Part shown: positions 21,801 through 33,547 of the stretch, one piece after another
Numbering within the stretch: the first letter of the stretch is position 1
Layout of the letters: each line of letters begins with the position of its first letter
NCBI GenBank assembly: GCA_963669975.1
Contig: CAVLJG010000005.1
Span: 26,703,688-26,767,687, forward strand
Length of the DNA stretch: 64,000 nucleotides
Direction: 5' to 3'
Origin: Acanthoscelides obtectus
Taxonomy: Eukaryota; Arthropoda; Insecta; Coleoptera; Chrysomelidae
Notes under the pieces: generated by a model
The model's database searches: none
What the model saw: the letters and a program-made list of their open reading frames with translations, nothing else
What the model was told of the DNA's origin: nothing
Made by a program: the position numbers and the translations under genes

Positions 21801-24014
21801 CTATGCCAACAATGCAAAGGCTATGTTGTTTATGAAAATCGGTCTAGAGGTGGCAGGAGGCGTCTAAAAAGAATGAATGTCGCAGAAACTTCGTTTTTTG
21901 AAGATTCAGAGGTTCCTAATAATTTTTGAAAAAAAAATTGAGTCGAAAAAATTTGTTCTCTCCCGACCTTGGTATTTCTACGCACCTATTAGACATATTT
22001 CCCTTAGCAAAACACCCTGTTCACATCAGGGTTGGCTTCCGGAAGAAAACCGGCCGCAAAGCAGCTACAAGTAAAGCTGCAGGAGTGTATGGTGGTTCTC
22101 CGTAATGTCTTCCACGCCTAAGATTAAAATCCCATAAGAAAATGGAAAGGGTCGCACCCAAACCAAAACAACTAAACGGAAGGTACTATATAAAGCGGTA
22201 CTACTCCGTGTTCGGCACGTTATATCCCAGAATCTGGACATTAAGCAAATGGCGCTCACACCACAATCTCAGGAGGAAAGTGACTGACTAGAAACGCCTA
22301 ACTTTATAGAGGAAGATTCAATGAGTGGCCTTGAAGATACGGTCAACACGAAACCAAGTAACGGAGAAGAACCACAGTTTTTTTTCCAACACAATACTGA
22401 ATCACTGAGAAAGAAATATATAATACGTGTAAAATGATACAATCAATAAACTATGAAATTTACCAAAAGAAAATCATTGAAAAGGGTTTACCCTAGGAAA
22501 TTCCTAGTAAGTGATCAAAATGGTAAAAAAAGGTTACGTGATTGTTGGTACGTGACAGAATGTTTCATATTTTATTGCAGAATCAGATAGACTCTTCCAA
22601 CAGGAGAAATTTGATATAACATATTATGCTGTTTTGATGACTAGTTATTGAATTCACAAGAACTTTGGCACCTCACACCTCACTCATTTTTAAATATTAA
22701 ATCGCTTATATCTCGAGAACTATCAACATTGGAGCATATTTTATGAAAAGCTATTTTAATCAGAATGACGGAAATACCTAAAAAAACTATTTAGCGGAAA
22801 AATCTTTCGAAATTTGTTAAAACAGAAAATTCATTTTTGAATAAAATTATGCAAAAAACCTATTCAGAATATTTTTTAAAGTAAATACGAAGATACTTCC
22901 TGGACTATGTGCAGCCATATACAGTTCACCGAAAACCTAACCCAACTTATTTCCTTGAATAGCGTCCAGATTTAAAAGAAATACATGAATGTTTAATGTG
23001 CCAGTGAGTCAATCCCGTTAGTAAATCCTGTGGCCCAGCATCTAATAAATTCTAGCAGTGCTCACACCTATATCTGCTTTCCACTCGTTCAATACCTCCA
23101 GGGCTGAAATGGATCTGACACCCGCCGCACTGATAAGATTGCTGCAGAGCATCGAAACAATCCTATATGTATTATTCTCCGGAGTAGATTGATTTTATTT
23201 GAAAAATATACAGCCGCCGTTGCTTTAGAATGTTGATTCGAAGAGTTGCTTTTTTATTTCCAGCTCAATGCACTTTGGATGGGTTCAAGTTATTGATAAG
23301 AAATGCGACATGAAGACCCAATTTTACTGTTAACTCGAGGAGTTCAAAATTTGGCAGAAAACATAGGATACTCATATACATATACATGTACTTATAAATT
23401 CCGAGGTATCTCGCTTCCGAATGAAAATCGCTTTTTGGGCACTTGTCAACTACTTGGGTATTCTCTTTTAGGTATCATATTCTGAGTGGATGTTGACTAT
23501 CATCTTTCTGGTCTCACAAGCAAGACGTGTCCACCGCAGTGGTTGTTTACGTCATAAGCGAATGTTCAATTTGTATTTCAATGTTCTTCATCCCCTCATT
23601 TTTAAATCAGCACCAACGCTGCTACTAAGCACATCAACATTATAAAACTAATCAAGATAACATTAACAATGGATTATTGTAATTTTGAAATACACACCGC
23701 ACAAGCAGAGCATTTTAATAATTTCCAATGGAAGTATATTGGTTTGCAAAGCTGGCGAACATTAGCGGCGATATTATAAATGTTAATGATAGTTTATATT
23801 TTTGATTGCATTCGCAAACCGATTCCCATTACACTGCTGATTATTAAAATGCAAATATCCTTTTTAAATTAGCTCCAATGTATCGCATAACATAAAACAG
23901 CATTACATTAATTTTGCTTCCGATAATCCTGCTGATCAGATATGACACCTGAACATACGTGGTGATTAATTTATCTGTACGAGAATATGAGATTTTCAAA
24001 TTACAAGAGTATGC
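21801..24014. other. Unassigned 2.2-kb stretch
   Basis: No gene recognised. Positions 22030-22380 are somewhat less AT-rich but have no sustained frame. Bases 22690-22880 contain a TATCTCGAGAACTA-type block common in insect transposon flanks. No terminal repeats could be paired. Confidence 0.45.
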
Positions 24015-24099
24015 TCCATCCCAGGGGCGGCTGGCCCTTAAGTTCTGCAGAGCTGCAGAACTGCCAACACTTTTGTCTTAACAGAAAAAAGCAGTAATA

Positions 24100-24865
24100 A
24101 TTTGATAATAATAATAATAATAAAGTGTCCTTATTGGCAACCTTCCATATTATGGCGAAGTTTAGCTTGATTGCTACTCTTCCACTTAATCATAATATGG
24201 ACAAAACATCAAAAATTTACACAAGGAACATAATACATAGAATATAAACAATTACAGAACAATGACGAGATTATACCATTTGCTAGCCAAGCATGTCAGA
24301 AAGCAAATATCGACATGAACATTAGAAGTCAACCAAATTGAAAATATCCATTTAACAAAATCCCAAAAATAAAAATACAATAAATTAACAACTCAAACAT
24401 TGAGAGATGATTGTATCTCTAATAGCTGTTTTCTAACTGATTTTTTAAAAGAGAGTAAACTCTCTTGTTTGTTAGCCGCACTGACTGAATTGTAAAGCTC
24501 AACGGCATTATACGTGAAAGATCTCTGATATAATGAGGTGTAGTGAACAGGAATATTGAACTGTTCATCATGACGTAACCTTCTTGAAATTAAATTCCTA
24601 CGCGGAACTAACTTATTTGCAAGGTAAATAGGTCTCTTGGTAACGACTGTTTTATGTACAAAAACCAACATATGAAACTTGAAAAGATCATTGAGCTTCA
24701 GCCACCCCAGCTCACAGATCTTGGATGTAACATGGCTGTACCTACGAAGGCCGAAAACAAAACGACAACAACAATTTTGAATTTTCTGCAATCTGGTGTT
24801 TGTTATGGAGTCAAGACAAGGATAAAACAGTATCATCATTTTTTATTTTCCATGTTATCACACAG
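24100..24865 (-). mobile_element. Nested LINE fragment with an ATA-repeat tail
   Basis: The minus strand encodes the post-RT C-terminus at 24839-24393 (LFYPCLDSITNTRLQKIQN, HMLVFVHK, YNSVSAANKQESLLSFKKSVRK). It is followed by a 3' UTR of about 270 bp that ends in a TTA tandem repeat (24106-24122 on the plus strand). Short tandem-repeat tails instead of poly(A) are typical of some CR1/I-type LINEs. It is 5'-truncated, and the right boundary is approximate. Confidence 0.75.
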
Positions 24866-25317
24866 TTAGAAACAATACCGGCCTGCCCCCCCAAGACACG
24901 GCGTCGAGTTTTGTACTAAGAAAGCATTATAATCGACCAATTGTGTACTTGTCATTTTCGTCGCGACCGCACCGACCGCAGCGTTACATTATTCATGGGC
25001 CACTTGAAAAGGGTCTGTGCACTACTTGGACACAAGCCGTACGCGCTTGCTTTTGTCTCTCTCTACAAAGTCAAATGCGCGATTTAAGCATAACCATATG
25101 CTGTAATTTATACAAATCCGTGCAGATCTAATGCGAAGTACGATAGCTGATCGGTCGGTCGGTGTTCGGTCCTCGGCATTGGCATATTGGTCTTGTCGAG
25201 TGACGTGGTTTAAAATTTGAATGCGAACAATTTTTTATTTAGATATTTTGGGTATTACGTTGAGTGACTAGTGACTCACTGACTGACTGTGGCTGTGTAG
25301 AAGGGTAGTGCAAGACA

Positions 25318-26192
25318 ATGGATGTGGTTTACAGACTTATCAGCGTGAAACGATTCTGGAAACACACATTTGAAGAAAACATTGAGCTGAAGGTGTCAGG
25401 ACGACCGCTGCCGGACATATTTATAGAAACACAGGGCGTTAATCGGGGCAAGGGCTATACGTGGCCTTTCATCATGTCATGCCTCACGTCGACATCTTGT
25501 TCAACTTGTTGCAGAAGACAAAAACCGAGTCAGCGCAAGTTAAAACTTCTATCGATAATTTTGAAAAATGTATGGTCGATGTGAGAAATAAAATTGAAAA
25601 CATAATAAATGAAGTCAAAAGTATTTGCACTGAACCCCAAGGCAACAAAAGGAGACGACGTAATAATAGCAGTTACGATCACCGTGTTGCTGCATTAGAA
25701 GTATGCGACAATACAGTGAATTCTGCAAATGACAGATTTCTATTCAAAGATCAGTTGGTAGCCGCATCCCTTTTTTCCCCTAACACTGGAGAATACTGTA
25801 GTAAGTTTCCTGATGACAAGTTGGAAACTACCTGCTTGGCTTATCCCGAATTAGAAAAAAGTCGTTTAAAGACAAAGTTGTCTGTTATTTATGCACGGAA
25901 TGATTGCCGAGATTTACATGGAACTCCGTCTCTTTTGAAATCTTTGATACAAAATGTTTTGGAGGTTACAACTCCTATGTCAACATCAGAGGCTGAGCGA
26001 AATTTCTCAACATTGAAAAGAATCAAGACCTTTCTTCGAAATACTATGACTCAAGATCGCCTTACAGCGTTGTCGATACTGTCCGTTGAGAAGGAATTTA
26101 TTTCGACCATGGAAAATTTCAACGGGAAGGTGATCGACAAATTTCCTGCCAAGAAGGAGCGCAGGATCGAACTGACATATAAAATTAGGTAA
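25318..26192 (+). pseudogene. hAT transposase, internally deleted (ZMYM1-like)
   Basis: The first 48 residues (RFWKHTFEENIELK, GRPLPDI, RGKGYTWPF) match the N-terminal region that precedes the TTF-type zinc finger in this hAT group. They are joined, with a frame change near 25465, directly to the late region HVDILFNLLQKTKTESAQVK. The zinc finger and most of the RNase H core are thus missing. The C-terminal hAT dimerisation domain is well kept at about 25970-26090: MSTSEAERNFSTLKRIKTFL, followed by LTALSILSVEKEF. It is a remnant that could still dimerise if translated, but it is catalytically dead. Confidence 0.8.
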
Positions 26193-26247
26193 GTTCGAAT
26201 TTGCAGAACACCTGTTTTATTTTGCCACGAGCTGCCACTGTCCATCC

Positions 26248-26849
26248 CTCACCTCTTTGCTGTGCTTATCTGATGGTTGTTGTTGGCAGTGAATCAAGTG
26301 ATCTTAGTAGATTACGTTTACAAAATAGTAGATTCTATTACGGATGCGACAAAAGCAACGAAACATCTCTGTATTTTTACAGATAAGGTATTTTTGGAAA
26401 AAGTCATGGTTACGAGTTTGCTAACTCAGAACAAGGAGTTAAATGGTGACTGGTGAATGTCACATATTTACGCTGGCGATCTAAAGAAGTAGAAATTCTA
26501 CTTCCGAATGGGTATTACAAATTACAATCTGAGGGCAATGAAACCTCTTAAGGTCAAATGAAGGTCAAATATGTGAGAGTAGTAACTTTCAATATTAAAA
26601 TTGGATTTGACCTTGAGCCTTACCTGCAAGGTCATACTTGGGAAAGTATTAGAATGTGAACGTTTCCGGTTCCGGGGAGTCGAATAGAGGAGTTCCCAGT
26701 TAAAAAAAGCTTTACCTGGAAATGGCTTTAAAGACCGAATACAAGAATTCCAGCAGTCCATGCTTATTTTATTATTTATTTTTCCAACATCTTTCTTCAA
26801 AACTGATTCATTACTTGAAAAAATTCTTTCTAAATAAAATTAGCAGCAT
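26248..26849. other. Unassigned 600-bp stretch
   Basis: Nothing recognised. Confidence 0.45.
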
Positions 26850-27120
26850 TTATGGTTAGCGCATCGAGCTATTAGACGGTCGACCCGAGGCTCGCAAGTT
26901 CCGGAAATTAATTCCGAGCCATGGATGTTGTATTGTGTGTTGTCTATATGACGCACCAGATCGGTGCGAAACCAATATATGTACCTACATCACATCGCTG
27001 GAGCTAGTCTGTTCAATAATCAGTTACCAGTATATGACTTGGTGAGACGAAAGAGTCGGCAAGAAGGGTCAAGGATGGCCTAGTTGCCAGGCTTCACCTC
27101 TCCACCACTACTACTAAGGT
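26850..27120 (+). mobile_element. tRNA-derived SINE candidate with (ACT)n tail
   Basis: The segment opens with ATGGTTAGCGCATCGAGCT, which resembles the D-arm/A-box of a tRNA, and continues GACGGTCGACCCGAGGCTCG, like an anticodon-variable region. The B box position reads AGTTCCGGAAATT, which is degenerate. The body ends in CACCACTACTACTAA at about 27103-27118. The arrangement fits a SINE mobilised by a LINE that uses short tandem-repeat tails. Not confirmed by a second copy in this window. Confidence 0.5.
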
Positions 27121-28356
27121 ACAGACAAGTTTAGGGATACGCAGTTGAAATCCAAGCGTCGGTTTAACGGTTGAAAGGAACATTTTGGATTGCTTGTTTC
27201 TTTTCGCGCTTGTGCTTGTTTGGCTTGCACCATTATTCTGTAGTTTACATTTGAAATCAATAATTAAGAAAAAGTGTAGGTAACTCCATTTGTATTGTAC
27301 TGCAGTGTTGTTTTATTTTATTAAGAAGTACCGTCAATGAACTTGTAATCTTCCACGACTAGTAAAAACTAAATAAAGTTTTCAACACAAAGGAGTGTAC
27401 AAAAATTGGTATCTTAAATATATGCACTAGACATAAACTGAGCATTTTGATGGAATAAAGCTTATAGCTTATATTGCACGTAGCGAGCAAAAACATTTCA
27501 GTCCTACAACCGCTAGGTGGCACAGTTATCGCGCACCAGCGAATAGGCGTAACACGCTTTTGTATGCACTTAATAAAAGCTGAAGAAATAGTATTATGTA
27601 ATATGTAGTGTGCATTTACTTCCAAGTGATAGATACTCGTATTTCAATTGCTATCTAGAAGAAAAATTAATATCAAAACTTACTTATATCTGGCAAGCTA
27701 ACCCAATGCGTTTTATTGTGGAAAATCGAATAACACAAGAATGGAATCTTTTCTGGCAGATATGAATGACAGCCTTTAAAATGAAGTATCACATTATTTC
27801 TAATACCAGATACAGTTGTTAACTCAATTTTGTTGCAGCAATTTGTATAACGTACACTTGTTAGTTTCCCAGAGGTACTGATTAAACAGAAGTGCAGGAC
27901 AGATTTACATTACAATTTATGGAACAAGTCAATTTAGCAATCCAAAATGATTTGGGCTTATGAAATGTCGACATCAATACTATCGTAAAACTCTGTATAG
28001 TGTGGTAGGTCACAGACAGTTAGTGTGATAGTTTTGGTATTTTTGAGTTTTGCGTCACATAACACCTACTTTATAAAAGAAAGTTGAATGAGTGACTTTG
28101 AAGGTATGTTTGGTAGGCAACCATATATTCTTGTATAGTTAGTATGGAGTACAACCACAGAGAGGTGCTGATGCTAGATTTTTCCGTCGTTCTTTTTGAC
28201 AGTTCAATGTTCAATGCTTTGTCGTTGATGTGTTCATAATTTTGAATCAAAAGTTGAATTTTATGCGGCGCCGGCATTTTCATTCATTTTATGTTAGTGA
28301 TACTGATATCTATTGAGCATTAAACTGAATTTAAATTTACAAACTCAATCTTTATA
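27121..28356. other. Unassigned 1.2-kb stretch
   Basis: No sustained frame or terminal repeats recognised. Confidence 0.45.
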
Positions 28357-28880
28357 ATGGAGGCTTATCGAAAGCGGGGATCTAAAAAGTGCGTGGTGCC
28401 TGGTTGTGATACAATCAGTAAAACGCATACTGATGCCGCTCTTTTTAACAACTAGATCGAGCAAGTGCGAAATCCAGTTTTGGACAATGAAAGTCACGAA
28501 CAAATTTATAAAATCCATTTGGTGTGTGACTTCGAAAAATGATAAAGTGCCTGGAAATAAGAGATATCTAAAAAGATCAGCTGTTCCTAGATTACATCTT
28601 CCTGAACTTCAATCTTCAAGTAAGTAATAACTTTGTTCACATATATAAACCAGATACATGAACTGTGTAATCAGTAAATAGTTAGGATTAAATCATTCGA
28701 ACATTTTGGTGTCTTAAGAACTTTCACAGTATCTACGGTTTCCACAATTTTTTTGAAAATGTACCTGGCATTATAGGTATAATCAAATTCAACTCTTTTT
28801 TTAGGTATGGTTTCGGAAAATTATCAGAGTAGTCCCCAAAGTCATGAAGGGAGTAGAGAAACTGCTAATTGTAAATTTAA
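28357..28880 (+). pseudogene. THAP-domain gene fragment, two exon-like parts
   Basis: From the ATG at 28357, KKCVVPGCDTISKTH has the C-x-x-x-C start of a C2CH THAP zinc finger. The domain ends in the characteristic AVPRLHLP block (about 28588-28611; family AVPxxxxP motif). An in-frame TAG near 28453 and a frameshift near 28538 separate the two halves. The frame runs into TCTTCAA followed by GTAAGT at 28619. A candidate acceptor TTTTTTTAG at about 28804 precedes GMVSENYQSSPQ. THAP domains occur in P-element-type transposases and in host regulators; no catalytic part is visible here, so the origin is open. Confidence 0.6.
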
Positions 28881-30337
28881 TTGTTTATTTGTTCTCAAGA
28901 AGATTGTTATTTTATACTTTGCATAGGTACCACCACCATAAAGAGATAACAAGGAACTGTCACTCAGGTAAGAGATCTTTGGTAATGCATGTCTGATAAC
29001 AGATTAGGTGCTGGTCGAGTTTTTTTAGCACGCGATGGTACATCGGAAACCGAATATTTTTAGATTACTAACAACTTGCATAACTGTTATTTCTATGTAT
29101 TGTATTAAAAAAAAATACACATTTTAAAAATAAAATCGGGTTGAGCCTTATTTTACTTGAAATATCTTGTACATAATTTGAATATTTGATTCAAATTTAG
29201 CTCCTCAGTGTAAGAGGGAAGTCTAAAGATGGAGCTAGGAATTATATATTCTTAAAGGGTTCTATAACAGTTCGTATAGGTTCTATAAAAAGTATATCCC
29301 AGGGATAGCGCTAAAAACTTTGTGACAAACCTTAGCATTACAGATTCCCTTATAAAGTATGTGTTGTGTGTTTTGTGTCATGTGTTGTGAAATTTTAGGT
29401 TATGTATGTTGTCAGTTGGTTGGCGAATAGCAGGTTGGGATCGGGGCTTATTTATAAGAGAATCACTCGTTAATGTAAGCGACTATCACACATTCGCTCT
29501 ACCGCTGGGTTTGGGGTGATTTTCATAATTCCAGCAATTTTAGAGAATCGACAGCTAAGCGATATTCATTGGATTAATAGGCCATTTTCCTGCTGAACCG
29601 ATTTCATTCTGTTCGCACTTGATCGAGCCAATAAAATGACTTGTTGATCGTCATTACACGATTCAACGTATGTCCAGTGTCACAATACAACTGTGAACCG
29701 ATAACATTAGTACTTGTAACGTTGCATGCATCATATTGAATTTTGAGGAGTCTATAAATCAGACGATCGAATAGCACAATTTGTTATAGGCTGCACCATA
29801 AAACACTGGAGAAGTGGCAATACGTTTTATTTGTGTTTGTAGGACATAGACCGGCATTGGAATTAGCTACCCAGGTTATACGCGTAGATGCACACTAGCT
29901 GAACCCTCGCTTGAATACAAAGTTATACATAAACTGTATCCATCGAAGAAACAAAGTAAAATCAAACATATACACCCGTATTGCACGTGATCAAGAACTT
30001 AACCGTAGGAGACGCTACAGGGCCGTATCAAGCTATTGTGACTGATCTATCAAAAAATGTCGTACAAGATATGTGTTGCTGTAAATTCTATCAAAAGCAT
30101 AGTAAATTATCAGGAATATACCACGCCTTTCTAATCATATTTCGACATTAGGAATCAGTGCAAAAAATTCTGTATTCACCATTTCAGCAAAAGGCACACG
30201 AAAAAACTTGTGGACCATCTCAATTGAAATTGTTCATATTTTATTATTAACTTACATATATACCCAATAATATTTACAAATTAACCTTCTATTCACAATG
30301 CAGAGCAAATTTTTTTGAGCAAATAGAAACTACAGAC
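28881..30337. other. Unassigned 1.45-kb stretch
   Basis: AT-rich with no coding frame or paired repeats recognised. Confidence 0.45.
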
Positions 30338-30470
30338 GTAGTAGTAGTAGTACAAAAGTTTATTACAGACTCCATAAAGTTTGTTAGTTTGATTGCTATT
30401 AAAATTTACATGAGAAATAGGAAGAAGGTCAAAGTCAAAATGGCACTATTATGCTTTGGAACTCCTAAAT
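30338..30470 (-). mobile_element. LINE/SINE 3' tail with (TAC)n
   Basis: Read on the minus strand, an AATAAA is followed by CTTTTGTA and a TAC tandem repeat (30338-30352 on the plus strand). This is the same architecture as the LINE tails at 24.1 and 38.0 kb, with a different repeat unit. No coding region is attached. Confidence 0.4.
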
Positions 30471-30611
30471 TAACCCTAATTTTGTGTAATTATAAATTTG
30501 GAATTTCCACATTAATAACTAGAAGCTTACACTTTGATTGCAGTCTATAATTAACTTACCTGTCTTGCCAAAAAGCCCGTTAAACTGCCAGTCTTAATGG
30601 TATCAATCGAT

Positions 30612-32195
30612 TTATATGCTGTATTCCGAGGAGCTTGAATCATCAGAATTGTTGATGTCAATTATAAGGGGTTCAACTTGGGTGTCAATGATATTGTCCA
30701 TATCCCACATTTTGGTTTCAACCTTCTCTTGGACATGGTCAATACATGTTCTCCATTTTGCTGGCGTAATTCTATCGACAGCAACATCAAACAGTTTTTT
30801 AAGGTCATAAAACTTAAAAGTGCTGTTATTTGACGCCACGTATTGCTTGATGTCGGCCCAAATCAACTCGATAGGATTCAGTTCGCAGTGATAGGGAGGC
30901 AGCCTGAGAATCGTTTTATTGTGGTTTTTGGCCATTTCGTCAACAATTTTTAAATCATATTTATACTTATGTCGCTTGACTATATTTATCAGCTCAGCTT
31001 TGACCATTGTTTGGTCGAAGTCGATCTTCTTTGAGACAAGCCACTGTTGAATGTCTGCCTTTTTGGTGGCCATTGTTGGAATTTTTTCCAATTTTCTGGA
31101 GTGGTACGGGGCATTATCCATCACAATAATTGCGTTATCATCAAGTGTCGGCAAAATTTTTTTGAACCAATTTTCAAATGAGTTACCATCCATTTCTTCG
31201 TGATAGTCTCCAGTTTTTTTGGATTCAAATGCCCACAATGCTTCAGGAACAAATCCATCTACGCTACCTATGTGGCAAATGATCAGGCGTTTTCCCTTGC
31301 CTGAAAGTAATCAGTTATTTTACTTCTCAGCGAGCGCACGAAATTGACGAAATTGAGCAACTTACTCTTTTTAGGTTAGTGTAGGATAGGGTCTTAGATT
31401 AGTTTTTGGGTGAAGGAAATACTCAGAAACTTGGATGAGATAGCAAAACTGAGTTCGGAGCTTCCAAATCATTGATTCGATCAGAAAATGAATTATCTGC
31501 ATCCAAAAAAGTTCATATACTTCGAAACTTACCTGCAGGATTTTTCAATCCCGTCGAAAGGCCATCTAAAAAAGCCTGCCTTGAGGACCTCACAGATCTG
31601 TCTACCCAAACCTTTCCCTGCGTATGCCCCGCGTTAACCCATGTTTCGTCTAAATAATAAATTTTTCTTCCTTCAGCGCGGAATTGCCTAATTTTTCTAA
31701 GGTATTCTCTCCTCCAGATAACAATTTCCTCCTTTTCTATCAATAAACTATTCCTTCCTCTTTTCAAAAATCGAAAGTCTAGTTCTTTCAACAGCTTATG
31801 GAACGTAGATCTTTTAAAATTTGGCAGGTCCTCATCATCATTCACTTGCTTCAATATTTTATCTATTGTAGGTATTTCATTCCTGAAGAAAAAGTGATGT
31901 ACTTTTCTTCTAATGGCACTTTTGTCACGTCATCTATTTTTTCGATGATTTTTTTCTCGCTGGATATGTTTTTGGCTCAGATAGTGTCTATATTCCTTCA
32001 AGATTTTGTAAACACTTGATCGACCTTACATACGATATTTTCTATAGCCAATCCACTATTCTCTTGCATCTGGTTCTTGTAGATATTTAGAATAATTTGT
32101 TTTTCACCTGCGCTAAGATGAAGCTTTTTAGCCCTTTTGCTGGGTGGCGTTAAGCTGATTTCAACCACTTCATCAGCTGTATCTGTGTCAGACAT
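30612..32195 (-). pseudogene. DD82E (Sailor-type) transposase, copy 2, with an intron-like insert
   Basis: Homologous over its length to the copy at 11.5-12.8 kb. It starts MSDTDTADEVVEISLTPPSK at 32195, with a helix-turn-helix region that has frameshifts near 32027 and 31920 (RSSVYKILKEYR is in a second frame). The first Asp is in IYYLDETWVNAGHT (about 31650). A 232-bp segment, 31532-31301, interrupts LKNPAG/KGKRLI; it starts GTAAGT and ends TTTCAG, and removing it restores the frame exactly. The second Asp is in VIVMDNAPYH (about 31110) and the Glu in CELNPIELIW (about 30863), 82 residues apart. The tail is acidic and Ser-rich (NSDDSSSSEYSI). No terminal repeats like those of the 11-kb copy were found. 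Confidence 0.85.
31301..31532 (-). other. Putative spliceosomal intron in a DD82E transposase
   Basis: On the minus strand the sequence reads GCAG then GTAAGT at the upstream edge and TTACTTTCAG then GCAAGG at the downstream edge. The intron-less relative at 12.1 kb has the same protein region (GPSGKGQRL) uninterrupted at this point. The phase is preserved by exact removal of 232 bases. Confidence 0.75.
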
Positions 32196-33545
32196 TTTAG
32201 ACTAATATTAAATTTCCGCAAGAAAAATCAAGTCAAGACGTGCTTAAAACGTTCGCGCTCATAAACGGTTATCCGTAACTGATTACAATCCTGTGCGTGG
32301 TGACGAACCATCAACGTGACGCTGAGAGTTTCCTCTACTATGCAGCGTTGCCAGGCTTATTGTCACAATGATCATGTTTTATTGGGAAAATTGTCAGAAA
32401 TCGCCGAATGTTGAACAGAAACATTACAAGAAGTCTAACCTTGAAATGTGAGGCTACAAATCGATATTCTTATAGGGGGGAAGGGTAGGGAGCTGTTATG
32501 GTTCCTATTAATCTTGGTGAAAGTTGGAAACGGTAATATCATATATGGCATACATTCGGTTGAAGGTGTGTGCACGGAAAATAGATTGCGGATAGGATTT
32601 TAATAGATAAATCTGCACAAAAAAACACAAAAGGAGATTTTTGTATTTCCCTGAAGAATATCTCAAGGTTATTTCAGATGTACTCATCGAAACTTTATGG
32701 AAGGATTATCGAAACCTTATTTTCAATTGCGATAGGGCCACATACCTCGACATCGCATTAATGCGAAAAATAAGACAATAGAAAAAAATTCCCTCACTGA
32801 TGCTATCTCTTAGGAAAAATTTAACTATGAAGATTGCACAAAAATTTTCTTCACCTTTTTGAGCTTGTTTTCGCATCTCCGTATATGCCGTTCATAATTT
32901 GCTGCAGATCAAATTGGAATATACCTTTGTGATGCCATTTATTGTTATATAATGTCCTTTACAACAGTTATTGCACGTATTGCACCAACAGATTGATTTG
33001 TGATCCATGCGAATGTGATCAACCACTCTGGCGAAAACTCGCCGAGCGTGGCAACCGTGCGACTTTGTCTGGAGGCTCGTCGCTACAAGCCACTCAGGAA
33101 GAGGCCGACAGAGCGCCATGGCTACCGATCACGCGTTGATCACGAATCAACCACTGTTTACGATTACTTTGTAGCTTCGTTAGATACACTTTAGCTCTTT
33201 TCACGGTTACGTCACAATGTCTTACGAAATAAGTAAACAGAATGACTAACTCTAGCATATGCGGATCTCATCTTTCCTAAGTCCTCAACGCATTGTGTGA
33301 CAGAAAATGGTTATTTTCATTCATCGTCGCAAAATATAACATAGGCTGACGAGACAGTTGTATCTTCAGTCGTTGCTGTTTTATAACAAACCTAGAAAAA
33401 AGGTGAACTTGCGCGCCCATGCCAAGCAAATTCTCATGACAATGACAAACATAAATGTGGACGACTCATAGGTTGACGAGGGAATTCTTACCATGGTGAG
33501 ACAAAATTAAGTAACGTATGTCAGAATGCATATATCTGCTCATAG
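32196..33545. other. Unassigned 1.35-kb stretch
   Basis: Positions 33000-33200 are more GC-rich and open in two frames, but I recognise no protein family there. The remainder is AT-rich without structure. Confidence 0.45.
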
Positions 33546-33547
33546 TT

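Larger units (their letters stand above)
24022..26240 (+). mobile_element. Internally deleted hAT transposon with nested LINE
   Basis: The left end CAGGGGCGGCTGG and the right end (read inwards CAGTGGCAGCTCG) form an imperfect hAT-type terminal repeat. Both are flanked by TCCATCC (24015-24021 and 26241-26247), which extends to 8 bp if the shared C is counted. The interior keeps the two ends of a ZMYM1-like hAT transposase. A LINE fragment of about 750 bp sits in the left part, so the hAT insertion predates the LINE. Confidence 0.8.

Noticed and set aside
21990..22040. ITm terminus at AACACCCTGTTCACATCAGGG
   Set aside because: CCCTG is not followed by TA and no inverted partner was found.
25140..25175. 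CRISPR-like or tandem array (CGGTCGGTCGGT)
   Set aside because: Only a few 4-bp units with no spacers; no CRISPR array or prokaryotic gene is present anywhere in the window.
33000..33194. Possible protein gene in a GC-richer patch
   Set aside because: Two overlapping short frames without motif, start context or homologous block.
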